From Bordetella sp. BOR01 (GTDB lineage: Bacteria; Pseudomonadota; Gammaproteobacteria; Burkholderiales; Burkholderiaceae_B), in assembly GCF_019218885.1 (NCBI RefSeq), contig NZ_JAHUWT010000004.1, positions 620,001 through 684,000 of the forward strand: a DNA stretch of 64,000 nucleotides, read 5' to 3'. The notes below the pieces were generated by a model. The model made no database searches. It was not told the DNA's origin and was given only the letters and a program-made list of their open reading frames with translations. The first letter of the stretch is position 1, and every line of letters starts with the position of its first letter. The position numbers and the translations under genes are program-made. Positions 19,686 to 27,970 of the stretch are shown here, in pieces.

Positions 19686-20857
19686 GCGCGCCCCTTGCGG
19701 GGCCGCGGTTTACCGTCGAGCATTTTCTTCACCTCGGCAAAGAAAAGCGCCGAAATCCTGTTTGGCTCGTGCCGTTCCAGGATCTCGTCAAAATAGCCGG
19801 GCTGGACGGTGTGGTCCACGGATTGCCGCATGGCGTCCAGCAGCCCCGCTTCACGGGCGGCATCGTACAAAAGCGGATGCTCCGCTCCCAGGACTTCCGT
19901 CATCGCGCCCATGGCAGGAGCGACCATGGGGCGCCGAAAAGTGGCGGCCAATAGCGCCACTCCGGAGTTCAACGTGCGAGTATAGGGCGCAACTATCACG
20001 TCTGCCCCGTTGAAATAGACTTGTATATGCCCCTCGGGAATACTGCGCGCGATGATCGAGATCTCGCTGCAAGCCGCTGCGCGCTGCTTCAGTTGCTTGA
20101 CGTATTCCGTGTCGGCCACGATGCCGGCGATCAACAACCTCACGCGCCGTGCGGGATTCTCCTTGCGTAACGATTCGAAGGCCTCCACAAGCTCCATCAG
20201 CCCTTTGTAACGCTGCAAGGACCCGAAACACAGGAATACCCATTCGTCGTCCCTGATCCCCAGCAACTGCCGGGCTTGGGCCCTACCCAGGGCGTTTCCG
20301 TACCAGCCCGCGTAGGAAGGGTGCGGCACGTGGACGGTACGACCATCGGGCAACCGATACGACGACTCGGCAAGCCTGGGAGTCTGCCGGTTCATCACAT
20401 GCACGAGATCAGCCTCTACGCTGACGAGCTGGTGCAATGCAAGCTCCGCATCCGGGAAACGCGGCCGGTGCGGCAATACGTTGTGCACTGTCCAGACGAT
20501 CTTGATGCCCCGCGCCTTCCAACCCGAAATGGTCTGGGCGAACTCTTCGACAATGACATGGGCCTCGCCCTGGGATTTCGCGGGGCTCAATAATGTGTGC
20601 AACCAGTGCAAGTGAATGACCGTGCGATCGCCCCAGGCGATTTCGTCGACGACCCGTATATCCGACAACGGGATGACCACGACCCCTGCCGCTCCCGCGC
20701 CGCCGTACAGCAATTCCAGGAAAGGATTCAGCTTCAGTACGGGGTAATACATTAATAAATCGGGAAGCACTTCAATCGCATGATGCGCTCCCGTAACTCC
20801 CGCCACAAACGCCGACGGGCCCGAGCGCGGGCTGGCCGTTAGATTCTCGATTCGCAC
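19667..20857 (-). CDS. GT4-like glycosyltransferase
   Basis: A 396-residue glycosyltransferase with GT-B fold features. The N-terminal half has VIHLHWLHTLLSP and KIVWTVHNVLPHRPRFPD; the C-terminal donor half has WVFLCFGSLQRYKGLMELVEAF, LLIAGIV and VYFNGADVIVAPYTRTLNSG, the last matching the E(x7)E-type nucleotide-sugar site region. The start is GTG 20857 with AGGGGA before it. It is transcribed leftward from the same intergenic region as wecB and is probably a capsule sugar transferase; donor and acceptor are not readable. A C-terminal basic tail (RPRKGRAQGRRK) could touch membrane lipid. Confidence 0.85.
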   Translation of the reverse strand: MRIENLTASPRSGPSAFVAGVTGAHHAIEVLPDLLMYYPVLKLNPFLELLYGGAGAAGVVVIPLSDIRVVDEIAWGDRTVIHLHWLHTLLSPAKSQGEAHVIVEEFAQTISGWKARGIKIVWTVHNVLPHRPRFPDAELALHQLVSVEADLVHVMNRQTPRLAESSYRLPDGRTVHVPHPSYAGWYGNALGRAQARQLLGIRDDEWVFLCFGSLQRYKGLMELVEAFESLRKENPARRVRLLIAGIVADTEYVKQLKQRAAACSEISIIARSIPEGHIQVYFNGADVIVAPYTRTLNSGVALLAATFRRPMVAPAMGAMTEVLGAEHPLLYDAAREAGLLDAMRQSVDHTVQPGYFDEILERHEPNRISALFFAEVKKMLDGKPRPRKGRAQGRRK

Positions 20858-21362
20858 AGAGTCCCCTATCTACTGTGAGCAGCCGACCGCGACCTCTCAA
20901 TATGCGGCCCTGGACACCCCAGGTATGTAACAATTATTCGCAAATATTGCATTACTTCGGACACGGACGACAAACCAAGCAGGTCTTTATATGATCCAGT
21001 AAAAACTATATATAAGTTGCCTTTTATGGCAAACTACATATCTTGGCACGTTACGCCACTGCAATTGGCAGCTTCCAATTCTTAGCCCAGCCCTTCAATT
21101 ACAATAATTTGCAACCCGGAGGGCATATAGTGTTTTGCGGCCCCCGACAGCCGTCACGCAAGAGGCCGCCCCCTCAGGATTCCGCTCTCAACCCCTAGAA
21201 AAAACACCGGATTACCTACCTGGGCGGCATTTTGTCAAACCCCCTTTTTTAGACACAAAAGATACATTTGATTATCCTCGGGATTCACGAGATTGACCTA
21301 TCCGTGGGGTAGAGTTACGAGTTCGTTTCGCACCAATGAATCGCCCGAAACCCGCAGACCAC
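20858..21362 (+). promoter_or_regulatory. AT-rich divergent promoter region between glycosyltransferase and wecB
   Basis: About 500 bases of low-GC DNA with no gene. For wecB a plausible sigma-70 promoter reads TAGACA at 21250-21255, a 17-base spacer, then TATCCT at 21273-21278 (5/6 and 4/6 consensus). The -35 lies inside TTTTTTAGACACA at 21245-21257, a 13-mer repeated exactly at 44067-44079. I found no JUMPstart/ops (GGCGGTAG) element. Confidence 0.4.
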
Positions 21363-22493
21363 ATGAAAATACTGACCGTATTTGGCACCAGGCCGGAAGC
21401 CATCAAGATGGCTCCCCTGGTCAACGCATTATCGAATCATCCGAATATCGAATCCTATGTCTGCGTGACCGCGCAGCACCGGGAGATGCTGGACCAAGTA
21501 TTGAAATTATTCGAGATCAAGCCGGATTTCGATTTGAATATAATGCGTCCCGGCCAAGACCTTTTTTCCATTACGACAGATATTCTTAACGGCATAAAGT
21601 CGGTGCTTTCTGATATCAAGCCTGATTATGTGCTGGTGCACGGCGACACGTCCACTACCTTAGCAGCTTCGCTGGCCTCATTTTATTCGCGGATTCCCGT
21701 AGGACATGTGGAAGCCGGCCTGCGAACCCGCAATATTCGCTCGCCCTGGCCCGAAGAAGCCAACCGCCAAATCACCGGGGTTCTGGCGGACCTGCACTTC
21801 GCTCCAACTGAACAGGCACGCCAGAACCTGCGGCAAGAGCGCAAGCCGGAAGATCGCATCTTCGTGACAGGCAATACCGTCATCGACGCCCTGCTTTCCG
21901 TCAAGACCAAGATCGAAAATGATACGGTGTTATTGAAGCAATTTTCGGATCAATTCTCGTTTTTGGCTGAGGACCGCAAGGTGGTCCTCATCACCGGTCA
22001 TCGACGAGAGAACTTCGGCGGCGGTTTCGAGAATATCTGCACGGCCATCGCGGACCTGGCCAAGGTCTACCCCCAGATGGACTTTGTCTATCCGGTCCAC
22101 CTGAACCCCAACGTACGCGAACCCGTGAACAGATTGCTACGCGGTTTCAAGAACGTGCATCTGGTCGAACCGTTGGACTACCTGCCGTTCGTGTACCTCA
22201 TGCGCCGCAGTTTCCTGATCCTGACCGACTCCGGCGGCATCCAGGAAGAGGCCCCCTCGCTCGGCAAACCCGTGCTGGTCATGCGGGACACCACGGAACG
22301 CCCCGAAGCCGTTGCCGCGGGCACGGTCAGAATGGTCGGAACCGATGCTGCGCGTATCGTGCAGAGCGTCAAAGACCTTACCGACAATGAGATCGAATAC
22401 AAGAAAATGGCGTATGCCCACAATCCCTATGGGGACGGGACAGCTTCGCTGCAAATAGTTCAAGCACTCCTTAATCAACATTCCCAAGAGTGA
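21363..22493 (+). CDS. wecB: UDP-N-acetylglucosamine 2-epimerase (non-hydrolysing)
   Basis: Cytoplasmic enzyme interconverting UDP-GlcNAc and UDP-ManNAc. The 376 residues match the family length. The start [20 protein letters not shown] is diagnostic, followed by [40 protein letters not shown], the [16 protein letters not shown] site and [32 protein letters not shown] 21363 is chosen over an in-frame ATG at 21336 because the conserved strand begins here. With wecC overlapping its stop, it supplies UDP-ManNAcA, probably for the capsule. Confidence 0.96.
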   Translation: MKILTVFGTRPEAIKMAPLVNALSNHPNIESYVCVTAQHREMLDQVLKLFEIKPDFDLNIMRPGQDLFSITTDILNGIKSVLSDIKPDYVLVHGDTSTTLAASLASFYSRIPVGHVEAGLRTRNIRSPWPEEANRQITGVLADLHFAPTEQARQNLRQERKPEDRIFVTGNTVIDALLSVKTKIENDTVLLKQFSDQFSFLAEDRKVVLITGHRRENFGGGFENICTAIADLAKVYPQMDFVYPVHLNPNVREPVNRLLRGFKNVHLVEPLDYLPFVYLMRRSFLILTDSGGIQEEAPSLGKPVLVMRDTTERPEAVAAGTVRMVGTDAARIVQSVKDLTDNEIEYKKMAYAHNPYGDGTASLQIVQALLNQHSQE

Positions 22494-22501
22494 GCATCAG
22501 C

Positions 22502-23770
22502 ATGACCACGGACACCCCCCTGAATACCATCTCCGTTATCGGGCTCGGATATATCGGATTGCCTACGGCGGCAGTGCTCGCCTCCCGACGGGTCAAAGTC
22601 ATCGGCGTCGACATCAACCAGCACGCCGTCGACACCATCAACCAAGGCAAGATCCATATCGTCGAACCCGAACTGGACATGGTCGTGCAGTCAACCGTGA
22701 CCCAGGGCTACCTGCGCGCAACGACCAAGCCAGAGCCGGCCGATGCCTTCCTGATCGCAGTGCCCACGCCCTTCAAGGGCGATCACGAGCCCGATTTGTC
22801 GTATGTCAGGGCGGCGACCGAGGCAATTTCGTCCGTGCTGAAGAAAGGCGACACGGTAATTCTGGAATCGACCTCTCCCGTCGGCACGACCGAGCAAGTC
22901 GTGCAGTGGCTGTCCGAATTGCGCCCTGACCTGGCATTGCCCCTGCCGGGCAGCACGGACAGCGACGTCTACGTGGCATATTGCCCCGAACGCGTGCTGC
23001 CGGGCCAGGTAGTCCGCGAACTGGTGGAGAACGATCGCATCATCGGCGGGATCAATGCCCAATCGACCGAGAAGGCGCGCGCCGTCTATCGCCTGTTTGT
23101 CGAGGGCGAGCTGCTGGCGTCCAACGCGCGCACGGCCGAGATGTCCAAGCTCACCGAAAACGCGTTCCGCGACATCAACATCGCGTTCGCAAACGAGTTG
23201 TCGCTGATTTGCGATCGTCTAGACATCAACGTCTGGGAACTGATCAAGCTGGCGAACCACCATCCGCGCGTCAACATCCTGCAGCCGGGCGCAGGCGTGG
23301 GCGGCCACTGCATCGCGGTCGACCCCTGGTTCATCGTCGACAAGACGCCAGAACAGGCCCGTATGGTCCGCATGGCCCGCGAGGTCAACGATGGCAAGCC
23401 CAAATGGGTGGCCGACCGCGTCCAGGCGGCCGTCGAGCAAGTCGTGACCTCGGGCAAGAAACTCGAGGACGTTACCGTGGCCCTGCTGGGACTGGCTTTC
23501 AAGCCCGATATCGACGACCTGCGTGAAAGCCCCGCCCTCCATATCACCGAAGCGGTGCTGGGTTCGCTGCGCTGCAAGTTCAAGATCGTCGAGCCCTACA
23601 TCGAGGAAATGCCGCGCGATCTGCGCGAATACGAACTTTCGTCGCTGGACGATGCACTGGCGACGGCCGACGTGGTAGCCGTGCTGGTTTCCCACACGCC
23701 GTTCCGCGAGGCCAAGCTGCAACGCCGCGACGGACAGATCTTTGTAGACGCCGTAGGTATCGTGCAGTAA
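22502..23770 (+). CDS. wecC: UDP-N-acetyl-D-mannosamine dehydrogenase
   Basis: NAD-dependent oxidation of UDP-ManNAc to UDP-ManNAcA. About 422 residues of the UDP-glucose/GDP-mannose dehydrogenase superfamily. The Rossmann motif is VIGLGYIGLPTA. ESTSPVGTTEQV, AYCPERVLPG and LTENAFRDINIAFANEL follow, and the catalytic Cys lies in GAGVGGHCIAVDPWF. The C-terminal domain has LGLAFKPDIDDLRESPAL. GTG 22490, overlapping the wecB stop as GTGA, is an alternative start four codons upstream; either way the genes are translationally coupled. A strong hairpin follows the stop. Confidence 0.95.
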   Translation: MTTDTPLNTISVIGLGYIGLPTAAVLASRRVKVIGVDINQHAVDTINQGKIHIVEPELDMVVQSTVTQGYLRATTKPEPADAFLIAVPTPFKGDHEPDLSYVRAATEAISSVLKKGDTVILESTSPVGTTEQVVQWLSELRPDLALPLPGSTDSDVYVAYCPERVLPGQVVRELVENDRIIGGINAQSTEKARAVYRLFVEGELLASNARTAEMSKLTENAFRDINIAFANELSLICDRLDINVWELIKLANHHPRVNILQPGAGVGGHCIAVDPWFIVDKTPEQARMVRMAREVNDGKPKWVADRVQAAVEQVVTSGKKLEDVTVALLGLAFKPDIDDLRESPALHITEAVLGSLRCKFKIVEPYIEEMPRDLREYELSSLDDALATADVVAVLVSHTPFREAKLQRRDGQIFVDAVGIVQ

Positions 23771-23793
23771 AAAACACCAATAAGTTGGCAATC

Positions 23794-23824
23794 GGCGGTA
23801 CCCGCGAGCATCGCGGGAACCGCC
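23794..23824 (+). other. Hairpin between wecC and the double glycosyltransferase gene
   Basis: The inverted repeat GGCGGT-A-CCCGCGA / TCGCGGG-A-ACCGCC has a 3-base loop and 13 paired positions, with an A opposite A in the stem. There is no T-run, so it may attenuate, process or pause rather than terminate fully. The next gene starts 58 bases later behind its own AGGAG site. Confidence 0.6.
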
Positions 23825-23881
23825 ATGATTTGTCAAAGCCCGGTTAAAAGGGGGCCGGATTGAATCGATTTAGGAGTAGCA

Positions 23882-26800
23882 GTGACGACTGACGCCGTTA
23901 AAAACAGCGCAGAGATGGCGATTGGCTTGCCCACGGACAAGGCCACGGTAAAGAGCCCCAAGCGCCGCAAGCCCGCCAAGCCCTCTGAGATGAATAATCC
24001 TCGTATCGCCTGGATCAAGGAGCATCAACGCGGCGAGAACGTTGTTCTCGTTGGCGGCTCCGTGCCGGGTCTGGCCGATGCGTTGGCCGCCAACGGCACC
24101 ACAGTCGACACGGTGGCTGTTACCACTTTGGGCTCAATACCGGCGTCGAGTCCCTACGATTGCGCTATCGTGACGAGCCTCAGCGACGATGCCAAGGAAC
24201 TGCCCTTGCAACTGCACTGGGCAGTAGGGCTGATCAAGCCTTACGGCACCCTGATAGTGTCGACGATAGGCGCCTCCCCCATTCAAGTCGCCTTGGCACT
24301 GGAACGACATCTCCAAGTCCAGCACTTGTCGTATGACGACGGATGCGTCCGCTGCCTGGCGACCCGGCAGATATCCAGCGAATATCAGCTCAAAGATCTC
24401 CATGAATTGCTGGTGTCGTCGGATCAAGCCCTGTCCGACCGACAGCGCCGCCTGGAAGACGTCAGTCGCCGCTGGCAACAAGCCAAGAGGAAGTGGCAGG
24501 AGGCGGCGCAGGCGCATCGTGCAGCCGAGGAACAACTCAAGGCATTGCAGGATCGCACTGCGAACCACACTGATGAAGTCGAAGCGCTGCAAACCCAGTG
24601 CCGCGATCTGCAAGTGCAAAACCTGGACCTGCTGACGGTCAAGGCTCAGTTCGAAAACGACAATCGCACGCTGAACATGGAGCTGCGCAAGGCGACGCGA
24701 CAGCACGCTTCCATGGAAGGCACCCTGGCTGCCGTGTATCGCAGCGATTCATTCCGACTGGGGAAGATGCTGGTCGGAGCGACCCAATCGTGGGGCCAGT
24801 TCGTTGCCTTGCCGCGTCTGTTCTGGACGCTGCTGCAAGATGGGAAAAAGCGCCGCGCGCTCAAGGCCGCCAAGTTGGCCAATGTTGCCTCGTCGGAAAA
24901 CGCGAGCGAGAAATCGAGCAAGGCGCAGATTGCCAAGGTCGTTGGCACGGACTTGAACAAGTATCTGGAAGCCTTCCGCGAAGATGGCGCCGCCGCCGTC
25001 CTCAAGCTTGTCAACCCCAAGGGCGATCGTCCTGCGCGAGCCAATGCCATGTCGCTGCTGGCCATTGGCAAGAACTTCCGCGAGCAGGGCGCCAAGGAAA
25101 TCGAATGGCCTCTGGCGGAACTGGCGATCAAGCAATTCCAGGACGACGCCATCTGGCGCGGCTATTTATGGGCGGCCGTGCACGCCAACCGGCCTGAATT
25201 GGCATACCGCGCGGTCAAGACCCTTGAGCATCTCTACCGGGGCGCGGGCCCCAAGAAAATCGAGAGCCTGAAGCGACTGCAGGAGCACCGGATCTACCGT
25301 CTGCACTTGCTGGATCGCCATATGGACGATCCCGTCACGCCGATCACCCCGGAACCCAATCGCGCCGTCTACATCCTTCACAACTCGTTGCCGTTCTCTT
25401 CGGGCGGGTATGCCACACGCTCACACGGCATCGCCAGCGGGCTCAAGCTGGCGGGCTACGAAGTCATCATGCTGACGCGGCCGGGTTTCCCACTCGATAT
25501 CAACACTTCGCTCAGCCTGTCCGACATCCCGGCCGAGGAGTCGGTCGACGGTATCCGCTACGAACGCGTTCTGGAACCCAAGCGATCGACCTCGATCTCC
25601 CGAGACGGCCTGCCCGCTGATGAATACCTGGTGGCGGCTGCCGATGCGCTGACGGAGCGCCTGCGCGCCTTGCGCCCTTCAGTGGTCATCGCCGCCTCCA
25701 ATTACCAGACCGCGTTGCCGGCGATGCTTGCCGCAAGACGGCTCGGACTGCCTTTTGTCTATGAAGTGCGGGGCTTCTGGGAAGTCACCCGCATTTCCCG
25801 GCAACCCGAATTCGCCAAGACGATCGCATATGCGGTGGACCGCGCGATGGAAGGCGGCCTGGCCGCGCGCGCCGACCAGGTGTTCACGCTTACCGAAGCG
25901 ATGCGCGACGAGCTGATCGACCGCGGTGTTGAAGCGGAGAAAATCGTACTACTGCCGAACTCGTGCGATCCCACCCGCTTCCACCCGGGCGAACGCGATG
26001 CAGCCCTGGCCAAGCGCCTGAATATTCCGCCCAATGTGCCTGTCATCGGCTATATCGGAACGTTCGTCCACTACGAAGGCCTGGAAGACCTGGCCGGAGC
26101 ATGCGCTCAACTCAAGGAACAGAACATCGAATTCCGCCTGCTGATGGTGGGCAACGAGGATGTCTCGGGCACGGGAGTCGGCCCGATCACGCAGGCGGTC
26201 CGCGACATCGCGGAGAAAGCCGGGTTCTCGAAATGGCTCATCATGCCGGGCCGCATTCCGCACTCCGAGGTCGAAAGCCACTACTCGCTCATCGACATTG
26301 CGCCCTTCCCTCGCAAACCGCTACCCGTTTGCGAGATGGTCTCCCCCATGAAGCCGCTGGAAGCGATGGCGATGAAGAAAGCCGTTCTCGTGTCGAGCGT
26401 GCGCGCGCTGTCCGAGATGGTCGAGCACGAACAAACCGGTCTCATCTTCGAAAAAGGCAATGTAGCCGACTTCTCTCGCCAGTTGCGTCTGTTGATCGAG
26501 CAACCCGAGTTGCGTAAACGCCTTGGGGAGAACGGGCGCGTCTGGGTCGAACAGGAACGCACCTGGCTGAAGACAGGCGGCAAGGCTCACGACGTCATCG
26601 AAGCCCAGGTCCTGCACCCGAAATACCCTATCCATGCGGTTCGGAGCGACGGAGCGCATATCGTCGAACTGGCTCGATTCCAGACTCTGTTGACACGCGC
26701 CTTCGGCACTGGCGAAGAAAACCGTGTCGTGCCGGTCTCGGAAACCAAGACGCTCTACTTCCTGCACAGCAGCTTGCCTCACCTGTCCGGCGGTTACGCC

Positions 26801-27964
26801 ACCCGGGCACATGGCATTGTCAAGGGAACGCTCGCTGCCGGTTTCGACATCACCCCCTATACGCGCCCGGGCTTTCCGGTCGATACCCGGGAAATCGGGC
26901 CCGATGAGACCTTCGACGACGCGGATGTGGTCGACGGCATTTCCTACCACCGGATTTTCGGCGGCGCCAATCGTGGCGCAGTGAGCGAAATCGAATACAT
27001 GCTCAGCATGATCGACGAGTTCGAGCGAGTCCTGCGCCAGGAACGCCCCGCCCTCGTGCATGGCCGGTCGACGTACCTCACGGCACTCCCCGCGCTGATC
27101 GCGGCTCGCCGGGCGGGATTGCCCTTCGTTTACGAAGTATCCGGCCTTTGGGAACTCGTCCACGCCTCTCGGGACAAGACAGGGGCGCTCCAGCACCTGA
27201 TCGATCGCATCCGCGACCTGGAGACCTTCACCATCCTGAATGCGGATCGCGTCATCACGCTTACCGAAGGCATGGTGGACGAACTGGTTTCGCGCGGCGC
27301 AGATCGCGAGAAAATCCATCTGATCCCCAACTCCGTGTCGCCCGAACAATTCGTGCCGATCCCGCGCGATGACGCCTTGGCCGAAAAACTGGGCATCCCG
27401 CCGGGTGTGCCAGTGATGGGCTATGTCGGCACATTCGTGGACTACGAGGGGCTGGACGATCTCATTCGCGCCGCCAAACGCATCCTCGCCCGCGGAATCG
27501 ACTGCCGCGTATTGCTGGTGGGCGACGGCCGCGGGCAGCAGAACCACAAGGCCCTGGCCAGACAGTTGGGTGACAAACTGATCCTGCCGGGACGGGTGCC
27601 GCATGACGTGGTCAAGAACTACTATTCACTGATTGATGTGCTGGTTTATGCACGCAAGCCCTGGCAAGTGTGCGAAACTGTTTCGCCAATGAAGCCATTC
27701 GAGGCGCTCGCCCTTGAAAAGGCCGTTGTGGCATCGAGCGTCAGGGCCCTGAGCCAGATCATCCTCGATGGAGAGACCGGATTGATCTTTGAAAAAGGAG
27801 ATCCCGACAGCCTGGCCGACAAGGTAGTCTCGCTCTTTGAATCACCCGAATTGCGTACGGCTCTTGGCAAGAAGGGACGTGAATGGGTCATCGAAAATCG
27901 GACCTGGACGACTGCGGGTGAAGAGGTTGCTCAGGTTTACCGCAGGACGCTGGCGCCAAGCTGA
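23882..27964 (+). CDS. Double GT4 glycosyltransferase with N-terminal methyltransferase-like and coiled-coil regions
   Basis: A 1360-residue protein with two homologous GT-B glycosyltransferase units. Unit 1 begins near residue 495 (VYILHNSLPFSSGGYATRSHG) and unit 2 near 957 (LYFLHSSLPHLSGGYATRAHG). Both continue through TRPGFP, LPFVYEV, LPNSC or IPNSV and the donor-site blocks VSPMKP, EAMAMKKAVLVSSVRALSEM and FEALALEKAVVASSVRALSQI. Residues about 50-150 look like a degenerate Rossmann methyltransferase (VVLVGGSVPGLADAL, then LIKPYGTLIVS). About 170-275 is Gln/Glu/Arg-rich and probably coiled coil. Start is GTG 23882 behind AGGAG. Two active-looking sites in one chain suit a capsule polymerase that adds two sugars in turn, as in bifunctional capsule synthases; this is inference. 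It forms a likely operon with wecBC and the next gene. Confidence 0.88.
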   Translation: MTTDAVKNSAEMAIGLPTDKATVKSPKRRKPAKPSEMNNPRIAWIKEHQRGENVVLVGGSVPGLADALAANGTTVDTVAVTTLGSIPASSPYDCAIVTSLSDDAKELPLQLHWAVGLIKPYGTLIVSTIGASPIQVALALERHLQVQHLSYDDGCVRCLATRQISSEYQLKDLHELLVSSDQALSDRQRRLEDVSRRWQQAKRKWQEAAQAHRAAEEQLKALQDRTANHTDEVEALQTQCRDLQVQNLDLLTVKAQFENDNRTLNMELRKATRQHASMEGTLAAVYRSDSFRLGKMLVGATQSWGQFVALPRLFWTLLQDGKKRRALKAAKLANVASSENASEKSSKAQIAKVVGTDLNKYLEAFREDGAAAVLKLVNPKGDRPARANAMSLLAIGKNFREQGAKEIEWPLAELAIKQFQDDAIWRGYLWAAVHANRPELAYRAVKTLEHLYRGAGPKKIESLKRLQEHRIYRLHLLDRHMDDPVTPITPEPNRAVYILHNSLPFSSGGYATRSHGIASGLKLAGYEVIMLTRPGFPLDINTSLSLSDIPAEESVDGIRYERVLEPKRSTSISRDGLPADEYLVAAADALTERLRALRPSVVIAASNYQTALPAMLAARRLGLPFVYEVRGFWEVTRISRQPEFAKTIAYAVDRAMEGGLAARADQVFTLTEAMRDELIDRGVEAEKIVLLPNSCDPTRFHPGERDAALAKRLNIPPNVPVIGYIGTFVHYEGLEDLAGACAQLKEQNIEFRLLMVGNEDVSGTGVGPITQAVRDIAEKAGFSKWLIMPGRIPHSEVESHYSLIDIAPFPRKPLPVCEMVSPMKPLEAMAMKKAVLVSSVRALSEMVEHEQTGLIFEKGNVADFSRQLRLLIEQPELRKRLGENGRVWVEQERTWLKTGGKAHDVIEAQVLHPKYPIHAVRSDGAHIVELARFQTLLTRAFGTGEENRVVPVSETKTLYFLHSSLPHLSGGYATRAHGIVKGTLAAGFDITPYTRPGFPVDTREIGPDETFDDADVVDGISYHRIFGGANRGAVSEIEYMLSMIDEFERVLRQERPALVHGRSTYLTALPALIAARRAGLPFVYEVSGLWELVHASRDKTGALQHLIDRIRDLETFTILNADRVITLTEGMVDELVSRGADREKIHLIPNSVSPEQFVPIPRDDALAEKLGIPPGVPVMGYVGTFVDYEGLDDLIRAAKRILARGIDCRVLLVGDGRGQQNHKALARQLGDKLILPGRVPHDVVKNYYSLIDVLVYARKPWQVCETVSPMKPFEALALEKAVVASSVRALSQIILDGETGLIFEKGDPDSLADKVVSLFESPELRTALGKKGREWVIENRTWTTAGEEVAQVYRRTLAPS

Positions 27965-27970
27965 TGGATC

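Noticed and set aside
20858-21362. JUMPstart/ops (RfaH) element before capsule genes
   Set aside because: I looked for GGCGGTAG and the longer JUMPstart pattern and found none in the intergenic regions read.
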